From contig NZ_CP080524.1 of assembly GCF_024746795.1 (NCBI RefSeq), forward strand, positions 4,132,001-4,196,000: a stretch of DNA of 64,000 bases, read 5' to 3'. Made by a program: the position numbers and the translations under genes. The DNA is from Mesorhizobium sp. AR10. GTDB taxonomy: Bacteria; Pseudomonadota; Alphaproteobacteria; Rhizobiales; Rhizobiaceae. A model generated the notes under the pieces. That model was not told where the DNA came from, did not search any database, and saw nothing but the letters and a program-made list of their open reading frames with translations. Each line of letters opens with the position of its first letter. Position 1 is the stretch's first letter. Below, piece by piece: positions 18,018 to 26,660 of the stretch.

Positions 18018-18328
18018 GAATAATCACCCGCTCCGGTTGAAACCGGTTCCCGTTCCGCGCCGCTAGACGGTCTCGCCCACCGCATGGCGGATGTAAGGCG
18101 TGACTATACTGATTCATACCGATTTCGTTAAGCTTTCATAAATTTCGGCGGGCCTGTTGCCGAACGGTTTCACAACATCGTGACGGCCGAAGCGATTTTG
18201 CTCGACCGTGGCGGGCCCATGGCGGCGTGGCAAGCGATGGCAGCCACCGACGCGGGCGTGACAAAACCCGACCGTTGTGCTGGAAATCCAAGCGGCCAGC
18301 AAAACGCATGGCCGGGAGGAATGCGTCG
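18018..18328 (+). other. Divergent intergenic region, L,D-transpeptidase/rhodanese
   Basis: This region of 311 bases separates two divergent genes. It should hold their promoters, but I see no clear operator, riboswitch or RNA gene. Confidence 0.5.
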
Positions 18329-18724
18329 GTGAAAAGGGGATATCGCGAGTTGCTCGACGAGGCGAATGCCGAGATCGAGGTGGTGTCGCCGGAGGAAGCG
18401 GCGGGGCTGCTCGACGACGAAGAGACCATCTTCGTCGATCTGCGCGACCCGCGCGAAGTGGAGCGCGACGGCAAGATCCCCGGTGCCCGGCATGTCACCC
18501 GCGGCATGCTGGAATTCTGGATCGACCCGGAAAGCCCGTATCACAAGCCGTTCTTTGCCTCGGGGAAGAGCTTTGTCTTCTTCTGCGCCGGCGGCTGGCG
18601 CTCGGCACTTGCCACCAAGACGGCACAGGATATGGGGCTTTCACCGGTGAAGCACATTCTCGGCGGCTTTACCGCCTGGAAAACGGCCGGACTGCCGGTC
18701 GAGCCAGGCGAGAAAAAGAAATAA
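18329..18724 (+). CDS. Rhodanese-like domain protein
   Basis: A 131-residue single rhodanese domain. It has the SPEEAAGLL helix, VDLRDPREVERDGKIPGA (CH2A-like signature) and the active loop CAGGWRSALAT, in which the cysteine would carry the persulfide. The final strand is GGFTAWKTAGLPV. It is likely a cytoplasmic sulfurtransferase; the acceptor is unknown. A strong GGGAGGA at 18314-18320 lies nine bases before the GTG at 18329, which I take as the start; an in-frame ATG at 18308 would place that site inside the gene. It is convergent with the alpha/beta hydrolase, ten bases apart. Confidence 0.8.
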   Translation: MKRGYRELLDEANAEIEVVSPEEAAGLLDDEETIFVDLRDPREVERDGKIPGARHVTRGMLEFWIDPESPYHKPFFASGKSFVFFCAGGWRSALATKTAQDMGLSPVKHILGGFTAWKTAGLPVEPGEKKK

Positions 18725-18734
18725 GACCTTCAGG

Positions 18735-19646
18735 TCAATGGACCGATACCGGTTCCCTGTGGCCGGCAACAAAGCCGATGGCACGCTCGACCACGCTCTT
18801 GTCGGCGAGAATGCGGCGATGGCCGAGGCCGTCGGCCCAGAAAAGCCGCACATGGTTGCCGGCGCCGGCATAGAGCCTTGCATGATCGGCGGAGACTTCG
18901 CGATCGTCCGGCGCGTGGATGACCAGAGTCGGCACCGGTTTGTGGGCAAGCTGACGGTCGCCGGTGAATTCGTGCAGCGGCCTTCCGGCGATGCGTTCGA
19001 CCCGGTCGGCCATCGCGGCCTGCGAGCGCGGACCGACATTGAGCATGCGGCTGAAGTCGGCAAGGATCGCCGGCAAGGAACTCGGTGCCGCGATCAGCAC
19101 CAGCCGCTCCGCCGCCAGCGGCGGGATGTTCCTGACCGAGCCGGCGACTGCATTGGCAGCGACGGCACCACCGAAGGAATGGCCGACCGCTGCCGCGAAC
19201 GGGCCGAACCATTCGCCGACGATTCGCACGGCATCGACCGCATTGACCACGTTCAGCCGGCGCCCCTGCGACTGGCCGTGGCCCGGCAGGTCAAGCGAGA
19301 CGACCTTGTAGCCGGCGGTGCGATACCCTTCGACCAGCGCACGCATATATTCTGTGCGTGAGCGCCAGCCATGGATGACGAGCACCGTCCCGGCAACCGC
19401 CCTGCCCGGCTCGGGCCGGAATTCGTGCACCATGATGCAGCCGGTTTTGGTCTTCAGCCGATGGTGACGCGCCTCGGCCATGAAATCGGCGGCGCGCTCG
19501 ACGGCGCGCCGTTCGCCGTCGCTGAGCGCCTTCACATTGGGCGTGCGGCAGAACAATTCGAACGCCGCGCGACCGCTCAGGCGGGGCGCCACATGCTCGG
19601 CGGCAGCAAACACCCCCCGGATGACCTTCAGTCCAAATGATGCCAT
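18735..19646 (-). CDS. Alpha/beta hydrolase
   Basis: A 303-residue serine hydrolase. It shows the oxyanion-hole segment VIHGWRSRTEY, a DLPGHGQSQGRRL strand, nucleophile elbow GHSFGG, acid Asp in VIHAPDDREVS and catalytic His in LGHRRIL. The order fits lipase or esterase-like hydrolases acting on lipophilic esters; the substrate is unknown. Two earlier in-frame ATGs (19682 and 19676) lie in or between palindromic operator sites, so the ATG at 19646 is preferred. It is divergent from a MarR regulator, 48 bp apart, the usual layout of a MarR-controlled gene. Confidence 0.75.
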   Translation of the reverse strand: MASFGLKVIRGVFAAAEHVAPRLSGRAAFELFCRTPNVKALSDGERRAVERAADFMAEARHHRLKTKTGCIMVHEFRPEPGRAVAGTVLVIHGWRSRTEYMRALVEGYRTAGYKVVSLDLPGHGQSQGRRLNVVNAVDAVRIVGEWFGPFAAAVGHSFGGAVAANAVAGSVRNIPPLAAERLVLIAAPSSLPAILADFSRMLNVGPRSQAAMADRVERIAGRPLHEFTGDRQLAHKPVPTLVIHAPDDREVSADHARLYAGAGNHVRLFWADGLGHRRILADKSVVERAIGFVAGHREPVSVH

Positions 19647-19666
19647 AGTGGCGATCCATCCATTCC

Positions 19667-19700
19667 GTTCAAGCATGAACATAATAGTTCAAACATGAAC
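19667..19700. promoter_or_regulatory. Two tandem palindromic operators, probable MarR binding sites
   Basis: GTTCAAGCATGAAC (19667-19680) and GTTCAAACATGAAC (19687-19700) share the form GTTCA-N4-TGAAC and differ at one central base. Their centres are 20 bp apart, about two helical turns. They lie exactly in the divergent promoter between the hydrolase and the MarR gene, and the second contains the MarR start codon. Binding by the adjacent MarR protein is an inference. Confidence 0.75.
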
Positions 19701-20147
19701 ATTAAGCAAGAGCTACCCTGGGATAGCCCGCGTTTTCGCAACTGGGTCGCGGTGGCGCGCGCCTGCCATGCACTGGAGCGTGCGCTGGCGGTAAAGCTGG
19801 CGCCGCTGGACCTGAAGCCGGCACAGCTCGATGTGTTGATGAACCTCTATCGCCATCCCGGCATGTCGCAGCACGATCTGGCCCGCCGCCTGCTGGTCGG
19901 CCGCTCAAACATCACCATGCTGTTGCCGCAGCTCGAGGGCCGCGGCCTGCTACGCCGCGAGGGCGATGAGAAGGACAAGCGGGTGCTGCGGCTGACCCTG
20001 ACCGAAACCGGCACGGACCTTTTGATGCAGGCGCTGAAGGTCCACATGGCGCTGATCGAGAAGGCGATGAGCCAATCGACACCGGAACAATGCGACATGA
20101 TTGGTGAGCAGATGCGCAGGGTTACCGACGTGCTGAAGGAAGCCTAA
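19695..20147 (+). CDS. MarR-family transcriptional regulator
   Basis: A 150-residue winged-helix regulator. The core spans about residues 30-105: LKPAQLDVLMNLYRHPGMSQ, then the recognition region LLVGRSNITMLLPQLEGRG and the wing RREGDEKDKRVLRLTLTE. The flanking helices form the dimer interface. The ATG at 19695 lies inside an operator, and no ribosome binding site is visible upstream. The mRNA may be leaderless or start further downstream. It probably represses itself and the divergent alpha/beta hydrolase; the inducing ligand is unknown. Confidence 0.85.
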   Translation: MNIKQELPWDSPRFRNWVAVARACHALERALAVKLAPLDLKPAQLDVLMNLYRHPGMSQHDLARRLLVGRSNITMLLPQLEGRGLLRREGDEKDKRVLRLTLTETGTDLLMQALKVHMALIEKAMSQSTPEQCDMIGEQMRRVTDVLKEA

Positions 20148-20161
20148 GCAGGCTTGCCGGC

Positions 20162-20773
20162 TCACCACATCGATTTTTTCGCCCGCTCCGGCCATTCCTT
20201 GTCGTAGGTCTCGCCGTCGATGTTCTTGCGGCTGGTGATTTCCAGGATCTGCCCCGGCGTCGGCAATGATTTCGGGTCGACATGCCTGGCCGGATTCCAC
20301 AGCTCGGAGCGAACGATGGCGCGGGCGCACTGGAAGTAGACCGAATCGACATCGATGACGGTGACCGAGCGGGCCGGCTTGCCTTCGACGGTGAAGGACG
20401 CGCAAAGGGCGGCATCGGTTGAGATGTGGGCGCGGCCGTTGACGCGCAGCGTCGTGCCGGAGCCCGGAACCAGGAACAGCAGACCGACACGCGAATCCCT
20501 GATGATGTTTTTCAGCGAATCGGCACGGTTGTTGCCGCGCCGGTCCGGCATCATCAGGGTTTTCGGGTCATGAATGCGCACGAAGCCGGCGAGATCGCCG
20601 CGCGGCGAGCAGTCCAGCCCTTCCGGCCCGCTGGTCGCCAGCGCGACAAAGGGCGAGGCCTCGATGAAGGCGGCATATTCGGGAATGATATGGTCGAGTT
20701 CCTTGACCACCGACGCCTCGCCGGGCAGGCCGTAGAGGGCTTCGAGCTGTTCGACCGTAGTGATGACGGACAT
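20162..20773 (-). CDS. Pyridoxamine 5'-phosphate oxidase-like flavoprotein (MSMEG_1061 type)
   Basis: A 203-residue split-barrel FMN-binding protein. Segments ASPFVALATSGPEGLDCSPRGD, then MMPDRRGNNRADSL and VGLLFLVPGSGTTLRVNGRA match the PPOX-type subgroup with a GNNR motif. Such proteins bind FMN or F420 and reduce varied substrates; true PNPOx activity is unlikely because the family members lack the vitamin B6 pathway context. It is convergent with the MarR gene, 14 bases apart, and upstream of nothing obviously related. Confidence 0.8.
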   Translation of the reverse strand: MSVITTVEQLEALYGLPGEASVVKELDHIIPEYAAFIEASPFVALATSGPEGLDCSPRGDLAGFVRIHDPKTLMMPDRRGNNRADSLKNIIRDSRVGLLFLVPGSGTTLRVNGRAHISTDAALCASFTVEGKPARSVTVIDVDSVYFQCARAIVRSELWNPARHVDPKSLPTPGQILEITSRKNIDGETYDKEWPERAKKSMW

Positions 20774-20844
20774 CTTTTTGTCTCCGAATACTCACCGCCG
20801 CTATTCCCTATCCGTGACGTTTTGACGACAGCGGTAGCTCAAGA

Positions 20845-21198
20845 CTAACGATCGCGGCTCAGGCCCTTTTCCGCAAGCTCGGCGAGATAAGCGTCCCAGC
20901 GCGCGTCCTTCTCATGACCCAGCGTGTGCAGGTAGTTCCAGGTGAAAATGCCGGTGTCGTGGAAATCGTCGAAAGTGATGCGCACAGCATAGTTGCCGAC
21001 CGGCTCGATCTTCAGGATGGCGACGTCGCGCTTGCCGGGAACGGTGACGCGCTGTTCGGGCGAATGGCCCTGCACTTCGGCCGACGGCGAGGCGACGCGC
21101 AGAAGTTCCGCCGGCAGTTCGAACGGCTGATGATCCGGAAAGGTGACGGAGAGCAGCCTGCGGTCCTTCGAGACCCTGAGTTCCTTTGGTGCCGTCAT
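20845..21198 (-). CDS. DUF971 (gamma-butyrobetaine hydroxylase-like N-terminal domain) protein
   Basis: A 117-residue protein consisting of one DUF971 domain. It shows PKELRVSKDRRLLSVTFPDH, LPAELLRVASPSAEVQGHSP and VRITFDDFHDTGIFTWNYLH. In bacteria it occurs as a free-standing protein, often near Mrp/ApbC or Mo-cofactor genes, and may have a role in Fe-S or zinc handling; this is not established. It is divergent from moaA with 199 bp between the starts, which fits a link to Fe-S or molybdenum cofactor supply. Confidence 0.8.
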   Translation of the reverse strand: MTAPKELRVSKDRRLLSVTFPDHQPFELPAELLRVASPSAEVQGHSPEQRVTVPGKRDVAILKIEPVGNYAVRITFDDFHDTGIFTWNYLHTLGHEKDARWDAYLAELAEKGLSRDR

Positions 21199-21270
21199 GG
21201 TGGTAGACCCCGCATCGATCCGCCCTTCCCTACGCTGCTTCGCGCAGTGGGAAAAGGCGCTTTAACGCTT

Positions 21271-21288
21271 CCGACACGGATGTGTCGG
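21271..21288. repeat. Short inverted repeat upstream of moaA
   Basis: CCGACAC (21271-21277) and GTGTCGG (21282-21288) form a 7-bp stem with a four-base loop, in the divergent region between the DUF971 gene and moaA. It may be a regulator site or an RNA hairpin. I could not match it to the Moco riboswitch. Confidence 0.5.
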
Positions 21289-21397
21289 TGGCGGAATGTT
21301 ACCAAAGATCGAGACGGTCTATCTTGAATGGCAGGCCGGATCGTATCACATAGCGGTATATAACGATGCCGTTCGCGGCCACGGGAAACGCATAAGC

Positions 21398-22393
21398 ATG
21401 AACATGATCGACCCATTCGGTCGCACAATCAGCTATTTGCGCGTGTCGGTTACCGACCGCTGCGATTTCCGTTGCACCTACTGCATGGCTGAGGACATGG
21501 CCTTCCTGCCCAAGAAGGATTTGTTGTCGCTCGAGGAATTGGACCGGCTCTGCACCGTGTTCATCGAGAAGGGTGTGCGGAAGCTGCGTCTCACCGGCGG
21601 CGAACCGCTGGTGCGCAAGAACATCATGCATCTGGTGCGCCAGATTTCGCGGCATCTGAAAAGCGGTGCGCTGGAAGAACTGACGCTGACCACCAACGGT
21701 TCGCAGCTTTCGCGCTTTGCCGCCGAGCTCGCCGATTGCGGGGTCAGGCGCATCAACGTCTCGCTGGACACCCTCGATGCCGACAAGTTCCACGCCATCA
21801 CCCGCTGGGGTCATCTCGGCAAGGTCATGGAAGGTATCGACGCGGCGCAGGCGGCTGGATTGAAAGTGAAACTGAACGCGGTGGCGCTGAAGGATTTCAA
21901 CGACGCCGAACTGCCTGAGATGATGCGCTGGGCGCATGGCCGCGGCATGGACCTGACGGTCATCGAAACCATGCCGATGGGCGAGATCGATGCCGACCGC
22001 ACTGACCAGTACCTGCCGCTGTCGCTGCTGCGCGCTTCGCTCGAGCGCCAGTTCACGCTGACCGACATCCCCTACAAGACCGGCGGCCCTGCCCGCTATG
22101 TCCACGTCGCCGAGACTGGTGGGCGGCTCGGCTTCATTACGCCGATGACCCACAATTTCTGCGAAAGCTGCAACCGCGTCCGGCTGACCTGTACCGGCAC
22201 GCTCTATATGTGCCTCGGCCAGGAAGATGCCGCCGACCTGCGCGCGCCGCTGCGTGCGTCCGAAGGCAACGAACTGGTCGCCGACGCTATCGATGAAGCC
22301 ATCGGCCGCAAGCCGAAGGGCCATGATTTCATCATCGACCGCCGCACAAGTCGCCCTTCGGTGTCGCGGCATATGAGCGTCACCGGCGGCTGA
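21398..22393 (+). CDS. moaA: GTP 3',8-cyclase
   Basis: A 331-residue radical SAM enzyme for the first step of molybdenum cofactor synthesis, GTP to 3',8-cyclo-GTP. The N-terminal cluster motif is CDFRCTYC (Cys22, Cys26, Cys29), followed by [13 protein letters not shown]. The C-terminal cluster is formed by [14 protein letters not shown]. The protein ends in the conserved Gly-Gly tail (MSVTGG) needed for activity. ATG 21398 gives the usual N-terminus ([19 protein letters not shown]); ATG 21404 is also possible. The partner moaC is 36 kb away next to moeA, and mobA-mobB lies 2 kb downstream. Confidence 0.95.
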   Translation: MNMIDPFGRTISYLRVSVTDRCDFRCTYCMAEDMAFLPKKDLLSLEELDRLCTVFIEKGVRKLRLTGGEPLVRKNIMHLVRQISRHLKSGALEELTLTTNGSQLSRFAAELADCGVRRINVSLDTLDADKFHAITRWGHLGKVMEGIDAAQAAGLKVKLNAVALKDFNDAELPEMMRWAHGRGMDLTVIETMPMGEIDADRTDQYLPLSLLRASLERQFTLTDIPYKTGGPARYVHVAETGGRLGFITPMTHNFCESCNRVRLTCTGTLYMCLGQEDAADLRAPLRASEGNELVADAIDEAIGRKPKGHDFIIDRRTSRPSVSRHMSVTGG

Positions 22394-22446
22394 TTTTATC
22401 GCCGATCTCGTGCAAGATCGCCTCCGTCGTTGGCTGGAGGCATGGC

Positions 22447-22920
22447 ATGAAACGTCTTTTCCCGACCCTGGCGTTGGCTGTCGTGATCGCAACAACCACC
22501 GCTGTCGCCGCGCCATTCACCTATACCAACGACCGTTTCGGCACGGTCTGCACCTTTCCCGACGAGGTGTTTACCGATCGCCAGCCCGAGCCGGACAATG
22601 GCGACGGCCAGGAATGGCTCAGCGCGGACGGGGCCAGCCTGACCTGCTCGGGCATTCTCAACATCGACGACGACACGCCGAAGGGTTTTGTTGCGGCCGA
22701 GAAGGCGAGCAACGAGCCAGGTTACGAGATCACCTACAGCAAGACCGGCAAGGACTGGGCGGTGCTGTCGGGTTCGAAGGATGGGGACATCTTCTACGAG
22801 CGGCGCCTGTTCGGCAGGGATGGCGTCATCCACACCGTCTGGATCGATTACCCGCCGGCCCTGAAATCGAAATATGACCCTTTGGTCGGGCCGATCGCCG
22901 GCAGCCTCAAGGGACCATGA
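22447..22920 (+). CDS. Secreted hypothetical protein
   Basis: A 157-residue protein with a signal peptide (MKRLFPTLALAVVIATTTAVA). The mature part begins APFTYTNDRFGTVCTFPDEV and contains two cysteines that could form a disulfide (FGTVCTFP; LTCSGIL). It is probably periplasmic. Similar small proteins of unknown role are common in Mesorhizobium. It starts 53 bases after moaA on the same strand and is followed by another small secreted protein. Confidence 0.7.
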   Translation: MKRLFPTLALAVVIATTTAVAAPFTYTNDRFGTVCTFPDEVFTDRQPEPDNGDGQEWLSADGASLTCSGILNIDDDTPKGFVAAEKASNEPGYEITYSKTGKDWAVLSGSKDGDIFYERRLFGRDGVIHTVWIDYPPALKSKYDPLVGPIAGSLKGP

Positions 22921-23039
22921 GCATTTTTCGGTCACACCCCGGAAAAAGTCTTGCCCGCAAACGGTTGCCGGATTTACCGTCAGCATGTTCCGGCCTAGCT
23001 TTCCCTGCAGCGGAATCGTCGCTCACAGGGGGATACACC

Positions 23040-23396
23040 ATGCGCAAACTCATTCTTTCTCTTGCATTGCTTGGCCTCGCGGCCGTGCCGGCGGCAGCCC
23101 AGTCGATCGGCGGCACCTACACCGTCGCCGGCACCAATTTCGATGGATCGCCCTATGGCGGCGAAGCCACCATCACGCTGACCAGCAAGACGACCTGTAC
23201 GATCCACTGGGAAACGGGCGGATCGTCCTCGGACGGCATTTGCATGCGCAACGACGATGCCTTCTCCGCGGGCTATGTGATGGGCAAGGACATCGGCCTT
23301 GTCGTCTACAAGGTGAAGGAGGACGGTTCGTTGCAAGGTTTGTGGACGATCGCCGGCAAGGACGGTAACGGCACCGAAGTGCTGACGCCCAAATAA
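23040..23396 (+). CDS. Small secreted hypothetical protein
   Basis: A 118-residue protein with a clear signal peptide (MRKLILSLALLGLAAVPAAA, cleavage before QSIGG). The mature part is beta-rich and glycine-rich (GGTYTVAGTNFDGSPYGG, then ITLTSKTTCTIHWETGGSSS), with two cysteines. A GGGGG site lies about nine bases before the ATG at 23040. It is followed by a strong stem-loop and probably ends its transcript there. The family is not recognised. Confidence 0.7.
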   Translation: MRKLILSLALLGLAAVPAAAQSIGGTYTVAGTNFDGSPYGGEATITLTSKTTCTIHWETGGSSSDGICMRNDDAFSAGYVMGKDIGLVVYKVKEDGSLQGLWTIAGKDGNGTEVLTPK

Positions 23397-23418
23397 GCCC
23401 TGCCGCTGTTGCAGGCGG

Positions 23419-23455
23419 AAAGGGCTGGTCCACAAATGCTGTGGCCCAGCCCTTT
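23419..23455 (+). terminator. Stem-loop, probable terminator
   Basis: AAAGGGCTG (23419-23427) pairs with CAGCCCTTT (23447-23455), with possible further pairing in the loop. It lies 22 bases after the small secreted protein's stop and 63 bases before the EamA gene. A U-run is weak. Confidence 0.6.
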
Positions 23456-23518
23456 GGCGTTGCTGTCTGGCGACCGGCTGCTACAGGCATTGGTCCAATG
23501 CAAAACCGGTAAACGCCA

Positions 23519-24439
23519 TTGCCTCTTTCCCCAAACCTTCGCGGCGCGCTGTTCATGATCGTGGCGATGGTCGGCTTCACCCTCAACGACGCGATCACCA
23601 AATTCTCGTCTGAATCGATGAACATGGCGCAGGTCATGCTGATCAGGGGCGCCTTTGCTTCGCTTTTCGTCGGCCTGCTCGCCTGGCAGCGCGGCGCGCT
23701 TGCCCGCCCGGCCTCGATGCTGCAGCCGCTGGTGGCGATCCGTGTGATCGCCGAAGCCGGTGCCACGGTGAGTTTTCTTGTCGCGCTTGCCCACTTGCCG
23801 ATCGCCAACGTCTCGGCCGTACTGCAGGCGCTGCCGCTGGCGGTGACGATGGGTGCAGCACTTGTGTTCAACGAGGGCGTCGGCTGGCGGCGCTGGCTGG
23901 CCATCGCCATCGGCTTTGCCGGCGTGCTGATCATCGTGCGGCCAGGCTTCGAGGGTTTCAGCGTCTATTCGCTGCTGGCGCTGACCAGCGTCGCATGTTG
24001 TGCGGTGCGCGACCTCGCCACCAAGCGGATACCCCAGGCCATTCCGACATTGCTGGTTTCGACCGCCACCGCCCTTGCGATGACGGTGCTGGGCGCGGCA
24101 CTGCTTTCGCCAATGGGCGGCTGGACGCCAATGACCGGAAAAGACACGGCGCTGCTGGCGCTGGCAGCGGTGCTGGTGCTCATCGGTTACCAGTTCATCA
24201 TCATGGCGATGCGGGTGGGCGACATCTCGTTCATCGCGCCGTTCCGCTATACGGCCCTGCTGTGGTCGATCCTGCTCGGTCTGTTCATCTTTGGCGACGT
24301 CCCCGACCTGCCGATGATCATCGGCGCCACGGTCATCGTCGGCTCCGGCCTCTACGCGCTCTACCGCGAGCGGATCGTTGGCCGGCGAAAAACCGCCGCC
24401 GAAAGCGCTGGACCGGACATGGCGCCGGACGGCATATAG
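23519..24439 (+). CDS. EamA/DMT-family transporter
   Basis: A 306-residue inner-membrane protein with about ten transmembrane helices arranged as two EamA repeats (about 8-140 and 150-285). It starts at a TTG giving LSPNLRGALFMIVAMVGFT, typical of the family; no better in-frame ATG exists nearby. Conserved features include NDAITKF in helix 1 and the FRYTALLWSILLGLFIFGD segment of the second repeat. It is likely an exporter of amino acids or other small metabolites. Its stop lies four bases before mobA, so the two may be co-transcribed. Confidence 0.8.
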   Translation: MPLSPNLRGALFMIVAMVGFTLNDAITKFSSESMNMAQVMLIRGAFASLFVGLLAWQRGALARPASMLQPLVAIRVIAEAGATVSFLVALAHLPIANVSAVLQALPLAVTMGAALVFNEGVGWRRWLAIAIGFAGVLIIVRPGFEGFSVYSLLALTSVACCAVRDLATKRIPQAIPTLLVSTATALAMTVLGAALLSPMGGWTPMTGKDTALLALAAVLVLIGYQFIIMAMRVGDISFIAPFRYTALLWSILLGLFIFGDVPDLPMIIGATVIVGSGLYALYRERIVGRRKTAAESAGPDMAPDGI

Positions 24440-24443
24440 AGCG

Positions 24444-25070
24444 ATGCGCCGAGACGTTGCAGGGATCATTCTGGCCGGCGGCCAGTCGCGACGAATGGGC
24501 GGCGGCGACAAGACCCTGCTTATGCTTGGCCGCGGCCGCCTGCTGGACCATATCGTTGCCCGCCTTGCCCCGCAGGTCGGACCGCTGGCGCTCAGCGCCA
24601 ATGGCGATCCGGCACGGTTTGCCGGCTTTGGACTGCCCGTACTCGCAGACACGGTGGAAGGTTTTGCCGGGCCGCTTGCCGGCATTCTCACCGGCCTCGA
24701 ATGGGCGTCCATGGCCTGCAATGCGGTGGTGACGGTTGCCGGCGACACGCCTTTCCTGCCACCGGACCTTGTCGAGCGGCTGGTTGCGGCAGTCGACGCG
24801 CGCCCCGGTGCGATCGCCGTCGCCTGTTCCAACGGCAAGCGGCATCCGACCTTCGCGCACTGGCCAACAGACATTCACGACGCCTTGCGCCGCTTTTTGG
24901 TCGACGAGGACATCAGGCGGGTTTCTGCCTTCATCGACCGGCACGACTTTGCCGAGGTGGAGTTTCCGATGCTGAAATCCGGAACGCAGGAGATAGATCC
25001 GTTCTTCAACATCAATACCCCTCAAGACCTTGCGGTGGCCGAGCGTCTGTTGCAGGACATCGCGCCATGA
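24444..25070 (+). CDS. mobA: Molybdenum cofactor guanylyltransferase
   Basis: A 208-residue nucleotidyltransferase that attaches GMP to Mo-molybdopterin. The N-terminal GTP-binding signature is IILAGGQSRRMGGGDKTLL. Later motifs are LADTVEGFAGPLAGILTGLE and VAGDTPFLPPDLV (metal-binding Asp). The ATG at 24444 sets the LAGG motif at its normal position; a TTG further upstream lies inside the transporter gene. Four bases follow the transporter stop, and the 3' end overlaps mobB by ATGA, showing coupling. Confidence 0.9.
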   Translation: MRRDVAGIILAGGQSRRMGGGDKTLLMLGRGRLLDHIVARLAPQVGPLALSANGDPARFAGFGLPVLADTVEGFAGPLAGILTGLEWASMACNAVVTVAGDTPFLPPDLVERLVAAVDARPGAIAVACSNGKRHPTFAHWPTDIHDALRRFLVDEDIRRVSAFIDRHDFAEVEFPMLKSGTQEIDPFFNINTPQDLAVAERLLQDIAP

Positions 25071-25579
25071 CAAACAGACACGTCTTCGGCATTACCGGCT
25101 GGAAGAATTCCGGCAAGACGACACTGACCGAAAGACTGGTCGCCGAACTTGTCCGGCGCGGCTGGAAAGTGTCGACGGTAAAACACGCCCATCATGATTT
25201 CGACATCGACAAGCCAGGGGCGGACAGCTTTCGCCACCGGCAGGCGGGAGCCACGGAGGTCGCGATCGTGTCGGGCAAGCGCTGGGCACTGATGCACGAA
25301 TTGCGCGGCGAGGACGAGCCGACGCTGGACGCGATCCTGTCGCGGCTAGCGCCGTCGGATATCGTGCTGGTCGAAGGCTACAAGCGCGAGGCACACAGCA
25401 AGATCGAAACGCGGCGGCTGGAGGCCAGGGACCAGACACCGCTTTCGGCAAACGACCCGCATATCGTCGCCATTGCGGCCGACTTTGCGATCGCCGGTGA
25501 AAACCTGCCGGTGTTCGATCTCGAAGACACGAATTCGATAGCCGACTTCATAGAGCGCGCCACAGGCTTGTCGCGCTAA
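25067..25579 (+). CDS. mobB: Molybdopterin-guanine dinucleotide biosynthesis protein B
   Basis: A 170-residue P-loop GTPase. Walker A is GWKNSGKTT near residue 11, followed by VSTVKHAHHDFDIDKPGADS, in which the His/Asp pattern is typical of MobB. The Walker B-like strand is DIVLVEGYKREAH. It is a helper of MobA, possibly supplying GTP or linking Mo cofactor delivery. Its ATG overlaps the mobA stop (ATGA). No gene follows on this strand for 214 bp. Confidence 0.9.
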   Translation: MTNRHVFGITGWKNSGKTTLTERLVAELVRRGWKVSTVKHAHHDFDIDKPGADSFRHRQAGATEVAIVSGKRWALMHELRGEDEPTLDAILSRLAPSDIVLVEGYKREAHSKIETRRLEARDQTPLSANDPHIVAIAADFAIAGENLPVFDLEDTNSIADFIERATGLSR

Positions 25580-25793
25580 GGACGCTGCCGACGCACCATC
25601 CGGCCGCCCCCAATCCCGCTTCAAAAGCCTAACCTTGCGTCAGCATTTGCCTGGAATGCAAATCCCCGAGACCGTTGTTTTGCAGTTGCTTTTTCTTGGG
25701 AAAGAGTGGGAGTATCGCGACAGCGGGCGGTCAAAAAGCACCGCCCACAGAGCCGTACGGAACGACGGCCGGGACCATAAAGAGAGGACTATC

Positions 25794-26579
25794 ATGCGAA
25801 TTGCATTGCGTATCGCGCTCGCCGCATCGGCTGCGCTGCTGACCTTGGGCGTTGCCCAGGCTCAGGAAAAAACCTTGAAGATCGGCACGGAGGGAGCCTA
25901 TCCGCCGTTCAACAATCTCACCGCCGACGGCCAGCTCGTGGGTTTCGACATCGACATCGCCAAGGCGCTTTGCGACGAGATGAAGGTGAAGTGCGAATTC
26001 GTTGCGCAGGATTGGGACGGCATTATCCCGGCGCTTCAGGCCGGCAAGTTCGACGCCATCATTGCCTCGATGTCGATCACGCCCGAGCGCGCCGAGAAGG
26101 TCGACTTTACCCACAAATACTACAACACGCCATCGGCGCTTGCCGCACCGAAGGACACCACGCTCAAGGGCGTGACCAAGGAAGATCTCGCCGGCAAGAC
26201 CGTCGGTGTCGCCACCACGACGACGCATTTCAACTATGCCTCGAAGACCTACACGGACAGCACCATCAAGGGCTATCCGAGCAGCCCCGAAGAGCAGGCC
26301 GATCTCGCCAATGGCCGGCTTGACGCCATTGAGGACGACATCGTCGTGCTGAGCCAATGGTTGGACACGCCAGACGGTGCCTGTTGCAAGATTCTCGGCA
26401 CGCCCTCCCCGCAGCCGGTCGAGATATTTGGCCCTGGCGCCGGTATCGCCGTACGCAAGGGCGAGACCGATCTGGTCAACAAGTTCAATACGGCGATCGA
26501 CGCCATTCGCGCCAACGGCAAGTACAAGGAAATCAACGACAAGTACTTCAAGTTCGACGTCTTTGGCGGCGATTCCTGA
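25794..26579 (+). CDS. Polar amino-acid ABC transporter, periplasmic binding protein
   Basis: A 261-residue family 3 solute-binding protein. The signal peptide is residues 1-23 (ending VAQAQ), and the mature sequence opens TLKIGTEGAYPPFNNL. The SBP_3 signature DIDIAKALCDEMKVKCEF and the ligand-contact stretch FDAIIASMSITPERAEKVDF are present. This resembles lysine/arginine/ornithine or octopine/nopaline-type binding proteins; the ligand is not certain. An excellent AGAGAGGA lies six bases before ATG 25794. Two permease genes follow, after a perfect palindrome. Confidence 0.9.
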   Translation: MRIALRIALAASAALLTLGVAQAQEKTLKIGTEGAYPPFNNLTADGQLVGFDIDIAKALCDEMKVKCEFVAQDWDGIIPALQAGKFDAIIASMSITPERAEKVDFTHKYYNTPSALAAPKDTTLKGVTKEDLAGKTVGVATTTTHFNYASKTYTDSTIKGYPSSPEEQADLANGRLDAIEDDIVVLSQWLDTPDGACCKILGTPSPQPVEIFGPGAGIAVRKGETDLVNKFNTAIDAIRANGKYKEINDKYFKFDVFGGDS

Positions 26580-26589
26580 CAATACAATC

Positions 26590-26617
26590 AAGACGGCGGG
26601 AAATTTCCCGCCGTCTT
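26590..26617 (+). terminator. Perfect 28-bp palindrome between binding protein and permeases
   Basis: AAGACGGCGGGAAA (26590-26603) is followed directly by its exact complement TTTCCCGCCGTCTT (26604-26617). No U-run follows. In transporter operons such hairpins often stop or protect part of the transcript so that binding protein is made in excess over permeases; that role is inferred. Confidence 0.75.
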
Positions 26618-26660
26618 CGTACTCGGCTCCAAGAACCCGTTATGGAGATAAGCCCAGTCG

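Noticed and set aside
16296..18023. 575-codon plus-strand frame
   Set aside because: It is antisense to the L,D-transpeptidase gene and has no signal or domain; the minus strand has the HGCVR active site and a signal peptide.
21199..21397. Moco riboswitch upstream of moaA
   Set aside because: Only a simple 7-bp hairpin is seen; the multi-stem architecture of that riboswitch is not evident.
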